Source: RBG-16-34-14 sp963798865 (GTDB taxonomy: Bacteria > Bacteroidota > Ignavibacteria > Ignavibacteriales > Ignavibacteriaceae). From it: a stretch of 64,000 nucleotides of DNA. A program made the translations under genes and the position numbers. The notes beneath the pieces are model-generated. The model did not search any database, was not told the origin of the DNA, and saw only the letters and a program-made list of their open reading frames with translations. Where the stretch lies: positions 1,178,001-1,242,000 of the forward strand of contig CAWCVZ010000004.1 in assembly GCA_963798865.1 (NCBI GenBank). The letters are read 5' to 3'. Positions 27,714 through 36,801 of the stretch are shown here, piece by piece; within the stretch, counting starts at the first letter, position 1; every line of letters starts with the position of its first letter.

Positions 27714-28796
27714 ATGCTTCTTAGTATTATCCTAATTATTATTTTTCTATTTCTTCTTATAAACATTCTTTTTTTTGTTTCGATTTATAAAGTTTTTTCA
27801 AAAAAAATAAATCCGGTTTCAAGTCTTAAAATTTCTATTGTTGTTGCAGCTAAGAATGAAGAAGAAAATATTTTGGATCTTATTAAATCTTTGGTTGAGC
27901 AAAATTATGATGAAAATCTTTTTGAAGTAATTATTGTTGATGATAATTCATTGGACAGAACAAATGAGCTTGTACAAGAAAACATAAAAGGCAAAACAAA
28001 TTTTTTTATTGTAAAAGCTGATTCAAAACCATTCCGGGGTAAAAAAGGAGCTCTAACAATCGGAATTGAAAAAGCTCAATACGATTTTATTTTAATTACT
28101 GATGCTGATTGTATCCCTCAAAAAAACTGGATAAAAACTTTTTCTGAAATTTTTACAAATGGATTTGATTTTATTTTTGGTGTTGCTCCATTCTTTAAAG
28201 AAAAATCTTTCATAAATAATCTTTCCTGTTTCGAAAATTTGAGAAGCAATATTTTAACATTTTCTTTGGCAGCTTTGGATTTACCACATTCAGCAGCGGC
28301 AAGAAATTTTGGTTTCAAAAAATCTTCTTTCGAAAAAATACAAGGTTACTCAAATACAATGGAAACTTTAAGCGGTGATGATGATCTTTTATTGAGAGAA
28401 GCAGTTAAAAATAAAATGAAAATCGGATTTGTGGCAGAAAAGGAATCTTTCGTTTATTCAAGAACAAAAAACAATCTTAGAGATTACCTGAAACAAAAAG
28501 CAAGACACACGCAAACTTCAAGATATTATCTTCCAACACATAAATTTATTCTGGGGTTTTGGCATTTATTGAATTTGTTCTTTCTCCTATCCCCCATTTT
28601 AATTATTGTGGATCCGGTTTTCCTGTTATTATTTCTAGTTAAGGTTATTATTGATATGATTGTCATATTAAGTCTTCAAAAATATTTTGAATATGATTTT
28701 AATCCGGCAAAGATTTTTTATTTGCAGATTACTTATGAAACATTCCTGATTATTAATTTCCTTAATGCACTTAAAGAAAAAAGTGATTGGAAATAA
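27714..28796 (+). CDS. Family 2 glycosyltransferase, membrane-bound
   Basis: Processive-type glycosyltransferase of 360 residues. N-terminal membrane segment (1-24), GT-A core with the nucleotide-binding VVAAKNEEENI and IIVDDNSLDRT motifs, the DxD-like TDADCIPQ, the acceptor-site GDDDLLL and a QKARHTQTSRY box comparable to the QxxRW motif, then C-terminal membrane segments (about 275-350). Such enzymes transfer sugars to lipids or growing polysaccharides at the inner membrane. It follows the helicase by 28 bases and may be co-transcribed, although the functions are unrelated. Confidence 0.9.
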   Translation: MLLSIILIIIFLFLLINILFFVSIYKVFSKKINPVSSLKISIVVAAKNEEENILDLIKSLVEQNYDENLFEVIIVDDNSLDRTNELVQENIKGKTNFFIVKADSKPFRGKKGALTIGIEKAQYDFILITDADCIPQKNWIKTFSEIFTNGFDFIFGVAPFFKEKSFINNLSCFENLRSNILTFSLAALDLPHSAAARNFGFKKSSFEKIQGYSNTMETLSGDDDLLLREAVKNKMKIGFVAEKESFVYSRTKNNLRDYLKQKARHTQTSRYYLPTHKFILGFWHLLNLFFLLSPILIIVDPVFLLLFLVKVIIDMIVILSLQKYFEYDFNPAKIFYLQITYETFLIINFLNALKEKSDWK

Positions 28797-28821
28797 TTTA
28801 AATATGCCAAATTTATTTCGA

Positions 28822-28848
28822 TATGCCAGATTTTTAAAATCTGGCATA
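28822..28848. repeat. Long AT-rich palindrome
   Basis: Nearly perfect palindrome TATGCCAGATTTT / AAAATCTGGCATA with a single-base centre, preceded by a partial direct copy (ATATGCCAAATTT at 28802). It lies 26 bases after the glycosyltransferase stop. No T-run follows on the plus strand, so it is not a classical terminator. Confidence 0.55.
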
Positions 28849-28913
28849 CGGAATCAGGTACGTAATGTCAAGCTTTGGTTTTCATTTTCAATTACTTCTC
28901 TTTTGTATACTCT

Positions 28914-28941
28914 TTGAAATTAAAGCACTATCTGATATTTT
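28914..28941 (+). promoter_or_regulatory. Possible sigma-70 promoter of cdd
   Basis: TTGAAA and TATTTT separated by 16 bases, ending 24 bases before the cdd ATG. Reasonable spacing and position, but AT-rich context. Confidence 0.35.
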
Positions 28942-28965
28942 GCCTTAGAAAAAATTTTTTATTAA

Positions 28966-29361
28966 ATGGATTATAAACAATTAGCAGAAAAAGCTGTCGA
29001 AGCAAAGTTAAAAGCACTGCCTCCCTATTCTAACTTCCATGTCGGGGCAGCTTTGTTAACCGATAATGAAAAAGTTTATGCCGGCGGGAATATTGAAAAC
29101 AGCTCGTACAGTCTTACAATTTGTGCGGAAAGAGTTGCCGTATTTAAAGCAGTCTCGGAAGGGGAAAGAAACTTTAAAGCGATTGCAATAGCAAGTGATG
29201 ATACAGGTTTCTGCCCCCCTTGCGGTGCTTGCAGACAGGTTCTTAGCGATTTATGCGGTGGTGAGATTGATGTTATTATGGTAAATCAAAAAAAAGAATT
29301 AAAGATAATGAAACTGTCTGAACTTTTACCTTTTCCATTTGGAGATGATAAACTTAAATAA
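28966..29361 (+). CDS. cdd: Cytidine deaminase
   Basis: Zinc enzyme of 131 residues that deaminates cytidine and deoxycytidine to uridine and deoxyuridine. The zinc-binding and catalytic motifs CAERVAVFKA (C53, E55) and PPCGACRQVL (C86, C89) are intact and the length is that of the short homotetrameric class. The substrate loop is seen in YAGGNIENSSYSLT. It opens a nucleoside salvage group with thymidine kinase, a CNT transporter and a purine nucleoside phosphorylase. Confidence 0.96.
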   Translation: MDYKQLAEKAVEAKLKALPPYSNFHVGAALLTDNEKVYAGGNIENSSYSLTICAERVAVFKAVSEGERNFKAIAIASDDTGFCPPCGACRQVLSDLCGGEIDVIMVNQKKELKIMKLSELLPFPFGDDKLK

Positions 29362-29482
29362 TTATGAATTTTGAATGATAAATGTTGAATTATTTTTAAA
29401 ATAAAATCTTAATGAATCACTTTATTAAAACTCTAGAATTGTCCTTTAATTCAAAATCCAAAATTCAACATTCAAAATTTCT
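29362..29482. repeat. AT-rich inverted repeat between cdd and tdk
   Basis: Left arm (29363-29398, GAATTTTGAATGATAAATGT...) and right arm (29447-29480, containing AAAATTCAACATTCAAAATT) are imperfect reverse complements built from TTTTGAATG / CATTCAAAA units, enclosing about 50 bases. A related sequence, TTATTCAACATTTATAATTC, is at 31598 next to a decayed four-helix-bundle gene. Confidence 0.5.
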
Positions 29483-30061
29483 ATGAATGAACTTGCCCCC
29501 CATTTACTTCCTAAGGATACCGGCTGGATTGAAGTAATTGCCGGCTGTATGTTCAGCGGAAAAACAGAAGAATTAATAAGAAGATTAAGACGTGCTCAGA
29601 TTGCAAAGCAAAACGTAAAAATCTTTAAACCAAAAATCGATACACGCTTCTCTGAAAATTCAATAGTTTCCCACAGTGAACAATCACTTCCTTCGATCCT
29701 GATTGATGATATTAGTGAAGTAACAAGCCTCGTTAAAGATGCACAGGTAATCGGGATTGATGAAGCACAATTTTTCTCATCCGATATCGTAGATATTTGC
29801 AACAATCTTGCCTATGATGGTAAAAGGGTTATCATTGCGGGACTCGATCAGGATTATAAAGGAATTCCATTTGAACCAATGCCTCAGCTTCTTGCCATTG
29901 CAGAGTATATTACAAAAACTTTAGCAATTTGTGTTGTCTGCGGAAATCCAGCGGATAAAACACAAAGAAAAACATCGTCGCCAGAAAGAGTTATTGTTGG
30001 TGCCGCAGATATTTATGAAGCACGCTGCAGAAAGTGTCATTACATTCCAAATGAAAATTAA
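29483..30061 (+). CDS. tdk: Thymidine kinase
   Basis: Type II thymidine kinase of 192 residues that phosphorylates thymidine and deoxyuridine. P-loop GCMFSGKTEE (21-30), catalytic glutamate E94 in IGIDEAQFF, lasso loop, and a structural zinc site formed by C150, C153 (CVVC) and C182, C185 (CRKC). It follows cdd and precedes the nucleoside transporter by 8 bases, consistent with import and salvage of deoxynucleosides. Confidence 0.96.
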   Translation: MNELAPHLLPKDTGWIEVIAGCMFSGKTEELIRRLRRAQIAKQNVKIFKPKIDTRFSENSIVSHSEQSLPSILIDDISEVTSLVKDAQVIGIDEAQFFSSDIVDICNNLAYDGKRVIIAGLDQDYKGIPFEPMPQLLAIAEYITKTLAICVVCGNPADKTQRKTSSPERVIVGAADIYEARCRKCHYIPNEN

Positions 30062-30069
30062 GGTGAATT

Positions 30070-31413
30070 ATGGATATTCTTAGAGGATTTTTGGGAATAC
30101 TTCTTATCATAGGAATAGCATTTCTCCTTTCAAATAATAAGAGGAAAATAAACTGGCGGTTAGTAATTGTCGGGCTTGGGCTTCAGCTTGTGTTCGCAAT
30201 TTTTATTATTAAGGGTGATAATCTCAGAGGATTTTTTTACCCGCTTGGGTGGGTTAAAGATTTTTTTAACTGGGTCAGCGGGTTCTTTGTTCTGGTATTA
30301 AACTTTACAACCGAAGGGGCTGAATTTGTTTTTGGTTCTCTTGCTAAAAGCCCTGGCTCTCTCGGCAGCCTCGGGATGTTTTTCGCTTTCCAGGTTTTAC
30401 CAACAATAATCTTCTTTGCAAGCTTAATGTCTATCCTCTATTATCTTGGAATAATGCAAAGAGTTGTGCAGGCTATGGCTTGGGTAATGGCTAAGTTTAT
30501 GGGAACAAGCGGTGCGGAATCTCTTTCGTGCACTGCAAACATTTTCGTTGGGCAAACTGAAGCTCCTCTTATGATCAAACCTTACATCAAAGGTATGACA
30601 AAGAGTGAAATCCTGACAATTATGGTTGGAGGTATGGCAACAATTGCCGGCGGAGTAATGGCTGCTTATATCCAGATTCTTGGACAATCTTATTCGCAAT
30701 CACTTGGAATTCCGCTCAATGAAGCAAGACATATTTTTGCAACTCATTTACTTGGTGCAAGCGTTATGGCTGCACCGGCTGCTCTGGTTATCTCAAAAAT
30801 TCTTTTTCCCGAAACAACTATTCCGGAAACAAAAGGGACAGTAAAAATCAGTGTTGAAAAGAATGCATCAAATGTTGTTGAAGCTGCTGCTGTTGGTGCC
30901 GGTGATGGATTAACTCTTGCTCTTAATGTTGGTGCTATGCTGATAGCATTTATTGCTCTCATTGCACTTGTAAATTATTTACTCCAGGGTTTGGGTGATT
31001 TAGTTGGAATAAATGAAACATTAAAAGCTAATTTTGGAAAGCCTCTTAATTTTCAATTGATGATTGGACTTATACTTCAATACCTTGCTGTTGGAATTGG
31101 AGTGCCGTGGAAAGATGCATTGGAGTTCGGAAGTCTTATCGGAACTAAAATTGTCTTAAATGAATTTGTAGCCTACCTTGATATGGGAACATTAATTCAA
31201 ACCAAAGCAATAGTTACAGAAAAAGCAATCTTTATGGCAACTTATGCATTATGCGGGTTTGCAAACTTCAGCTCTATTGCAATACAGATAGGCGGAATTG
31301 GACCTCTTGCGCCAAACAGAAAATCGGAAATTGCAAGTCTTGGAATAAGGGCAGTTATTGGCGGATCGCTTGCAACTTTAACTACAGCAACGTTGGCTGG
31401 AATACTCTTTTAA
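30070..31413 (+). CDS. Concentrative nucleoside transporter (CNT family)
   Basis: Inner-membrane nucleoside importer of 447 residues with many hydrophobic segments. The family landmarks GQTEAPLMIKPYI (about 165-177), GGMATIAGGVMAAYI and the C-terminal CGFANFSSIAIQIGGIGPLAP are clear. Members couple nucleoside uptake to sodium or protons. The gene is placed between tdk and purine nucleoside phosphorylase, so imported nucleosides can be used directly. It is longer than E. coli NupC, with an extra loop (PETTIPETKGTVKI) between membrane segments. Confidence 0.94.
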   Translation: MDILRGFLGILLIIGIAFLLSNNKRKINWRLVIVGLGLQLVFAIFIIKGDNLRGFFYPLGWVKDFFNWVSGFFVLVLNFTTEGAEFVFGSLAKSPGSLGSLGMFFAFQVLPTIIFFASLMSILYYLGIMQRVVQAMAWVMAKFMGTSGAESLSCTANIFVGQTEAPLMIKPYIKGMTKSEILTIMVGGMATIAGGVMAAYIQILGQSYSQSLGIPLNEARHIFATHLLGASVMAAPAALVISKILFPETTIPETKGTVKISVEKNASNVVEAAAVGAGDGLTLALNVGAMLIAFIALIALVNYLLQGLGDLVGINETLKANFGKPLNFQLMIGLILQYLAVGIGVPWKDALEFGSLIGTKIVLNEFVAYLDMGTLIQTKAIVTEKAIFMATYALCGFANFSSIAIQIGGIGPLAPNRKSEIASLGIRAVIGGSLATLTTATLAGILF

Positions 31414-31432
31414 ATAATTTTGAATTAAGTAT

Positions 31433-31633
31433 ATGAAGAGTGAAAATATTATTCAGAGAAAGAGAGAAATTAAATATTAGTTAAAACTTCTTCAGAGAAG
31501 TCAATTGGTTAAATATGATTTTGCAAATCAAATTAAAGATATCGATGAAATAATTAATATTTTAACTGCAATTGTAAAAACTTCTCAATTAGCATTATTC
31601 AACATTTATAATTCAAAATTATTTCTTGTTTGA
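31433..31633 (+). pseudogene. Remnant of four-helix-bundle (S23/23S IVS-type) protein gene
   Basis: One frame, interrupted by TAG at 31478, begins MKSENIIQRK and ends with DIDEIINILTAIVKTSQLA. Start and end resemble the N- and C-termini of four-helix-bundle (S23, 23S rRNA intervening sequence) proteins of about 120 residues, whereas the centre is missing. About 66 codons remain. It reads into the start of the phosphorylase gene. The assignment rests on short segments only. Confidence 0.45.
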
Positions 31634-32447
31634 TTTAAATTTTAAATATAAAGAACTGATAAAGTTTTTTGAAAAGAATTCTCCTTTCCAGCCAGAGATT
31701 GCAATTATATTAGGCAGCGGTTTAGGTGAATTTGCCAAAAGTGTAAAAACAAAAAAAACTTTTTCAACTTCTAAAATCCCGGGTTATCCTTTATCAACAA
31801 TTAAAGGGCACGCTGGTAAAATTCATTTTTCGGAATACAAAAAGAAAAAATTGATTTTATTCCAGGGAAGAATCCATCTTTATGAAGGTTATAAAATTTA
31901 TGAATGTATTCTTCCTGTTTTTATTGCAAATAAAACAGGATGCAGTAAAATATTAATTACAAATGCTGCCGGAAGTGTTAATTTAGATTTCTCTCCCGGT
32001 GATTTGATGCTTATTAATTCTTTCAATGGAATTAATCTTAAAAAGGAGATGACAAATTTGATTGGTCTTGCAGGAGTTGATGAAAAAAACCGGATGATAA
32101 ACTTCCCTTCTCATTCTTTAAATAAAAAAATAAAAACTGCTGCTCTTGAGGAAAAGATAAAATTAAAAGAAGGTGTTTATTGGTACTCAAAAGGACCGAA
32201 CTATGAAACTCCTGCAGAAATAAAAATGACGCGGATATTTGGCGGGGACGCTGCCGGGATGTCAACAGTTCACGAAGCAATGTATTCTTCATTTCTGGGA
32301 ATGGAAACAGCCGGAATATCCTGTATTACTAATTATGGAGCTGGAATTTCCAGTTCCAAACTTTCGCATGCTGATGTAACTGAAACAGCAGAACTTGTAA
32401 AAGAAAAATTTGAAAGACTGCTCAAACGAATTATCAGCTTAATTTGA
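31626..32447 (+). CDS. Purine nucleoside phosphorylase
   Basis: Trimeric-type phosphorylase of 273 residues that splits purine nucleosides to base and ribose-1-phosphate. GSGLGEF phosphate loop (30-36), KGHAGKIHFSEY, TNAAGSVN, GPNYETPAEI and the purine-binding GMSTVHEAM segment are visible. No ATG is available at the N-terminus; TTG at 31626 is taken as the start because the sequence is in register with the family from there. The upstream region is a decayed gene, so a recent change of start context is possible. Confidence 0.9.
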   Translation: MFDLNFKYKELIKFFEKNSPFQPEIAIILGSGLGEFAKSVKTKKTFSTSKIPGYPLSTIKGHAGKIHFSEYKKKKLILFQGRIHLYEGYKIYECILPVFIANKTGCSKILITNAAGSVNLDFSPGDLMLINSFNGINLKKEMTNLIGLAGVDEKNRMINFPSHSLNKKIKTAALEEKIKLKEGVYWYSKGPNYETPAEIKMTRIFGGDAAGMSTVHEAMYSSFLGMETAGISCITNYGAGISSSKLSHADVTETAELVKEKFERLLKRIISLI

Positions 32448-32535
32448 TTTGAATGAAAATAAGGGGAAAGACTGTATTCCCATCATTCCGTTCTAATGTT
32501 CCAGAAAGTTATAATACAAAATTCCTTCCATTTAA

Positions 32536-32564
32536 TTGACTTTATTTACCCATACTGGTAACTT
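32536..32564 (+). promoter_or_regulatory. Sigma-70-type promoter of secD-secF
   Basis: TTGACT and TAACTT separated by exactly 17 bases. The predicted transcription start near 32571 lies after an in-frame TTG at 32564, which supports the ATG at 32609 as the secD start. Confidence 0.5.
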
Positions 32565-32608
32565 TGGCAGTTAAAATTTTAAGAAAACTCAATAGAAATA
32601 AAGAAATT

Positions 32609-34552
32609 ATGAAACAATTCAGATTCAAGATAATTCTGGTACTTGCCGCAATTGCCTTAAGCGTTTACCTTCTTTATCCTACTTACAAAGATTATCAGAA
32701 CTCAAAGAAAATTTCTGAAATAGTTGAACAAAGAAGACTTGAAATAAAAGAATCTGATCCAAACATTCCTATTACAGATATTAATAAAGAATTAAAAACA
32801 ATTGAAGATAGTATTAAAATTGCAGATCCTTCTATAGTTGAGACCAGGAAAAAAAGAATAAAGCTTGGACTTGATTTACAGGGCGGTATGCGTGTAGTTC
32901 TTGAAGTTAATACCGGCAAATTACTTGAAAAACTTGTAAAGGATCCTGATCAGACTTTTCAAAATACTTTAAAAGATGCAAATGAGGAAGCTGCGCTTTC
33001 AGAAGAATCGGTTGTAGATATTTTTGCAAGAAAATTAATTCAAAAAGGAATACGCCTCAGCCGTTATTTTGGAAATGTAAGAGAAGATGACAGCAAAATT
33101 GTAAGTGAATTAAAATCTGATGCTGAGGATGCAGTAACACGTGCAATGGAAATTATAAGGAATAGAGTTGACCAGTATGGTGTTTCCGAACCATCAATAC
33201 AAAGACAGGGAAACAGGAGAATAATTGTTGAGCTTCCGGGAATTGCCCGCGAAGAAGAGGCAAAACAGCTTTTACAGGGTACTGCATTACTGGAATTTCG
33301 CCTTGTAAAAGAACCTGAGTTTACAATTAATATCATGAATAAGATTGATGAAGTGCTTGCAGGTAAAAATTTAAATGATTCAACAAAATCAGATTCATCT
33401 AAAGTTACTGCAAATAAAACGTCAACCGACTCAACTTTAACAGATTCAACTGCGAATGATACTACACAAAAAGAACTTAGTGAGGCAGAATTTAAAAAGC
33501 AGCATCCTTTCTTTGCAACAGCAATGATTAATCCTCAGGGTAAAACTGCCGATGCTTATGTTAGAGAAGATGAAAGGAACAAACTTCTTTCAATGCTTAA
33601 TCGTCCCGAAGTTCAAAAAGTAATTCCTAATAATGTTGAATTTGTTTTTTCTGCAAAGTCAGTCGCTGTTCAGGATGGTAAAGGAATTTACCTGCTATAT
33701 CTCGTTAATAAAAATCCTGAGCTGACGGGCGGTGTTATTACAGATGCAAATGCTAATATTGACCCCAATACATCTTCTCCAATAGTTAGTATGACGATGA
33801 ACTCTGAAGGTGCTACTGAATGGGCAAGGATAACAGGAGCTAACGTAAATAAAAGAATTGCAATTATACTTGATGGAGTAGTTTTTTCAGCACCAAATGT
33901 GAACCAGAAAATTATTGGTGGGCGCTCTCAAATTGAAGGCATGGAAAATTTGGAGGAAGCTAAACTTCTTGAGATAGTTCTTAAAGCCGGTGCACTTCCT
34001 GCCCCTGTAGATATTATTGAAGAGAGAACGGTTGGTCCATCACTCGGTGAAGATTCAATAATCAGCGGACGTAATTCTGTTGTACTGGGTTATTTACTTG
34101 TTGCCATTTTTATGATGATTTACTATAAAAAGTCCGGAGGTATTGCAGCACTTTGCTTAGTGTTCACAATCTTGTTTATCCTTGGTGTTCTGGCAGGATT
34201 TGGAGCAACACTTACTCTTCCCGGCATTGCAGGTATTATTTTAACAATTGGTATGGCTGTGGACGCAAACGTACTTATTTTTGAAAGAATAAGAGAAGAG
34301 CTTGCTACAGGAAAAACAATTAAAGCTTCAATCGATGGTGGTTTTTCTAAAGCATATTCAGCAATTATTGATTCTAATATAACCACTTTCATTACAGGAA
34401 TAATTCTTTACCAGTTTGGAACCGGACCAATACAAGGTTTTGCTTTAACCTTAATGATCGGTATAGGTACAAGTATGTTTAGTCAACTTATTATTGCAAG
34501 ATTACTTTTTGATTTCCTTATTTCCCGTGGTTCTAAATTCAGTATTGGTTAA
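32609..34552 (+). CDS. secD: Protein translocase subunit SecD
   Basis: Membrane component of about 647 residues that uses the proton gradient to pull proteins through SecYEG. N-terminal membrane segment (about 5-23), the D1 motif LGLDLQGGMRVVLEV, a large periplasmic P1 region, the conserved TVGPSLGEDSI loop, and five C-terminal membrane segments with GMAVDANVLIFERIREEL. A Ser/Thr/Asp-rich linker (about 245-280) interrupts the periplasmic part, not unusual in Bacteroidota. ATG at 32609 is preferred over an upstream TTG because of the promoter position. secF follows 30 bases downstream. Confidence 0.95.
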   Translation: MKQFRFKIILVLAAIALSVYLLYPTYKDYQNSKKISEIVEQRRLEIKESDPNIPITDINKELKTIEDSIKIADPSIVETRKKRIKLGLDLQGGMRVVLEVNTGKLLEKLVKDPDQTFQNTLKDANEEAALSEESVVDIFARKLIQKGIRLSRYFGNVREDDSKIVSELKSDAEDAVTRAMEIIRNRVDQYGVSEPSIQRQGNRRIIVELPGIAREEEAKQLLQGTALLEFRLVKEPEFTINIMNKIDEVLAGKNLNDSTKSDSSKVTANKTSTDSTLTDSTANDTTQKELSEAEFKKQHPFFATAMINPQGKTADAYVREDERNKLLSMLNRPEVQKVIPNNVEFVFSAKSVAVQDGKGIYLLYLVNKNPELTGGVITDANANIDPNTSSPIVSMTMNSEGATEWARITGANVNKRIAIILDGVVFSAPNVNQKIIGGRSQIEGMENLEEAKLLEIVLKAGALPAPVDIIEERTVGPSLGEDSIISGRNSVVLGYLLVAIFMMIYYKKSGGIAALCLVFTILFILGVLAGFGATLTLPGIAGIILTIGMAVDANVLIFERIREELATGKTIKASIDGGFSKAYSAIIDSNITTFITGIILYQFGTGPIQGFALTLMIGIGTSMFSQLIIARLLFDFLISRGSKFSIG

Positions 34553-34582
34553 TTATTCGTTTTTTAAGGAGTTTATTTATAA

Positions 34583-35722
34583 ATGAGAATTTTTGAACAT
34601 CTCAATGTTGATTTCCTTGGTAAGAGGAAAATTTTTTATTTCGTATCTATCGCTCTTTTCCTGATAGGTTTGATAAATATTATTTTCAGAGGATTGGTTT
34701 TTGGAATTGATTTTAAAGGTGGTTCTGAAATTGTTCTTCAATTTGAAAAGCCTGTTGAAATTCACCAGGTTAGAACCTACGTTGAGAATATCGGGCTGGG
34801 AAATGTGGAAGTAAAAACATTTGGAAGTGAAACCGGAATTTTAATACGAACTGAGCTTCAGGAAATACCATCCCAGATTTATCCGCGCGTCGTTAATCGT
34901 ATCAATCAGGCTATTGAAAAAAATTTCCCGGGTTTACCGAGACAAATTGTTGATTCAACAGGCAGCTCAATTACTTATCAATTTCCGAATCCTGATACAA
35001 CAAATATGGTTGTAAATGCTTTAACAGATGCCGGCTTTCAAACAGGCAAAGTTTCTGCAGAACCTGATAATAAACAGGTAATTATAAATATTAGTATTGC
35101 AGAATGGCTCAAAGAAAATCTTCGCGAAAAAATATCTAACAATTCATTTAAAGTTTTAAAAGAAGAAAAAGTCGGACCAAAGGTCGGTAAAGAATTAAAA
35201 CAGGATGCTGTTATAGCAATATTCTTTTCTTTAGTTGGTATATTAGTTTATCTGGCCTTCAGGTTTAAATTTATTTTTGCATTTGGCGCAGTAGTCGCTC
35301 TTTTCCATGATGTATTAATAACACTGGGACTGTATTCGGTTTTATATGGTGTTATTCCCGGCTTAAACCTTGAAATAGACCTCGCAGTCGTTGCAGCTTT
35401 TCTAACTTTAATTGGTTACTCAGTTAATGATACCGTTATTGTGTTTGACAGGGTAAGAGAAAACCTGAAGATTCATAAAACAATGCCGCTTATTGAAGTT
35501 GTAAATAAAAGTGTTAACAGAACGATGAGCAGAACAATTTTAACAGGTGGAACAACACTGCTGTCTATTTTGGTATTGTTGATATTTGGCGGAGATGTCT
35601 TACGTGCATTTGCCTTTACAATGTTTTTTGGAATTATAACCGGAACTTATTCTTCCATATTTGTTGCAAGTGCAATTGTTATAGAATATGCAAACAAATC
35701 CAAAAAGAAAATACAGTTTTAG
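34583..35722 (+). CDS. secF: Protein translocase subunit SecF
   Basis: Partner of SecD, 379 residues. N-terminal membrane segment (about 18-37), the GIDFKGGSEIVLQF motif, a periplasmic domain, and a C-terminal bundle with GYSVNDTVIVFDRVREN and SVNRTMSRTILTGGTTLL. A strong ribosome binding site (AAGGAG) precedes the ATG. A terminator follows 25 bases after the stop, closing the secD-secF operon. Confidence 0.96.
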   Translation: MRIFEHLNVDFLGKRKIFYFVSIALFLIGLINIIFRGLVFGIDFKGGSEIVLQFEKPVEIHQVRTYVENIGLGNVEVKTFGSETGILIRTELQEIPSQIYPRVVNRINQAIEKNFPGLPRQIVDSTGSSITYQFPNPDTTNMVVNALTDAGFQTGKVSAEPDNKQVIINISIAEWLKENLREKISNNSFKVLKEEKVGPKVGKELKQDAVIAIFFSLVGILVYLAFRFKFIFAFGAVVALFHDVLITLGLYSVLYGVIPGLNLEIDLAVVAAFLTLIGYSVNDTVIVFDRVRENLKIHKTMPLIEVVNKSVNRTMSRTILTGGTTLLSILVLLIFGGDVLRAFAFTMFFGIITGTYSSIFVASAIVIEYANKSKKKIQF

Positions 35723-35747
35723 TTTTTCTTTATGTTGAAATTAATTC

Positions 35748-35774
35748 AGGCTCACTAATGTGAGCCTTTTTTTT
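35748..35774 (+). terminator. Intrinsic terminator of secD-secF
   Basis: Perfect stem AGGCTCAC / GTGAGCCT with a 4-base loop and a run of eight Ts. It ends 10 bases before the ATG of the next gene, so the next gene needs its own promoter or read-through. Confidence 0.9.
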
Positions 35775-35784
35775 GAGGAATGAA

Positions 35785-36801
35785 ATGTCTCCGAATGTTA
35801 CTAAACTTATAAAAACTTTAAAGCGGGGAAAAGCAGACTACGTTCCAATTGTTGAACTGGGTATTCATCCGAAAATAAAAGAAAGATTTCTTAACAAACC
35901 TATTTTAAATTTACAAGATGAAGTTGAATTCTGGTATAAAGCAGGATATGACTATATAAAACTCCAGCCTATATTTGATTTCCATCCCTTATCCTCCAAT
36001 AAAATTCCCGTTGAAGATAAAATTGATTCGGTTATAAATTGGGCGGCTGAAGGTGAAGGCTTAATAAAAAATTTTGATGATTTTGAAAAGCTGCAATTTC
36101 CATCGAGCAATGAAATAGATTATTCCGGCTTTGAAAGGATTAAAGAATATCTCCCGGAAGGAATGGGTGTTATAGGACAATATGGAGATATTTTTACGAT
36201 GACTTGGGAAATTATGGGCTTTGAAAATTTTTCATTTGCACTTTTTGAGAATCCCGAACTCGTTGATGCATTGAATGAAAAACTGGGAAATCTTGTATTA
36301 AGCATGTTCGAATATTTTGTTCAGAGTGAAGTGGTGGATATTATCTGGTTTAGCGATGATATTGCATATCAAAGCAGCTTAATGATTTCACCAGCATTCC
36401 TGGATAATTATTTTTTCCCATGGCTTAAAAAAATCGGGGAACTCGCAAAGAAATATGACAAACCATTTATCTATCACTCTGATGGAATTCTTTTTAGTGT
36501 TATGGATAAAATTATTAATTGCGGTGTAGATGCTCTTCATCCAATTGAACCAAAGGCAATGGATATTTCCGAAGTAAAAAAAAGATTTGGAAATAAACTT
36601 TCTCTTATTGGCAATATTGATGTTGATTTGCTTTCCCGTGGAAATCCTGAAGAAATAAAAAAACAGGTATTATCTAATATTGAAACGGTAGGTTATAATG
36701 GTGGATATTGCGTTGGATCAGGAAACAGCATTCCGGATTATGTTAACTATGAAAATTATATTGCTATGATTGATGCTGTAAAAGAGTATAATGATAAATA
36801 A
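35785..36801 (+). CDS. Uroporphyrinogen decarboxylase (URO-D) family protein
   Basis: Protein of 338 residues with the URO-D fold. It has GYDYIKLQPIFDF, MGFENFSFALFENPELV, DIIWFSDDIAYQSSLMISP and a conserved HSDG and LIGNIDVDLL in the C-terminal half. The sequence is closer to the MtaA/CmuA-like methyltransferase branch than to HemE: the HemE N-terminal motif for uroporphyrinogen (RQAGRY) is absent. So it probably acts on a corrinoid or methylated substrate; the substrate is unknown. ATG at 35785 has GAGG 7 bases upstream and is preferred to a TTG at 35773 inside the terminator. Confidence 0.85.
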   Translation: MSPNVTKLIKTLKRGKADYVPIVELGIHPKIKERFLNKPILNLQDEVEFWYKAGYDYIKLQPIFDFHPLSSNKIPVEDKIDSVINWAAEGEGLIKNFDDFEKLQFPSSNEIDYSGFERIKEYLPEGMGVIGQYGDIFTMTWEIMGFENFSFALFENPELVDALNEKLGNLVLSMFEYFVQSEVVDIIWFSDDIAYQSSLMISPAFLDNYFFPWLKKIGELAKKYDKPFIYHSDGILFSVMDKIINCGVDALHPIEPKAMDISEVKKRFGNKLSLIGNIDVDLLSRGNPEEIKKQVLSNIETVGYNGGYCVGSGNSIPDYVNYENYIAMIDAVKEYNDK

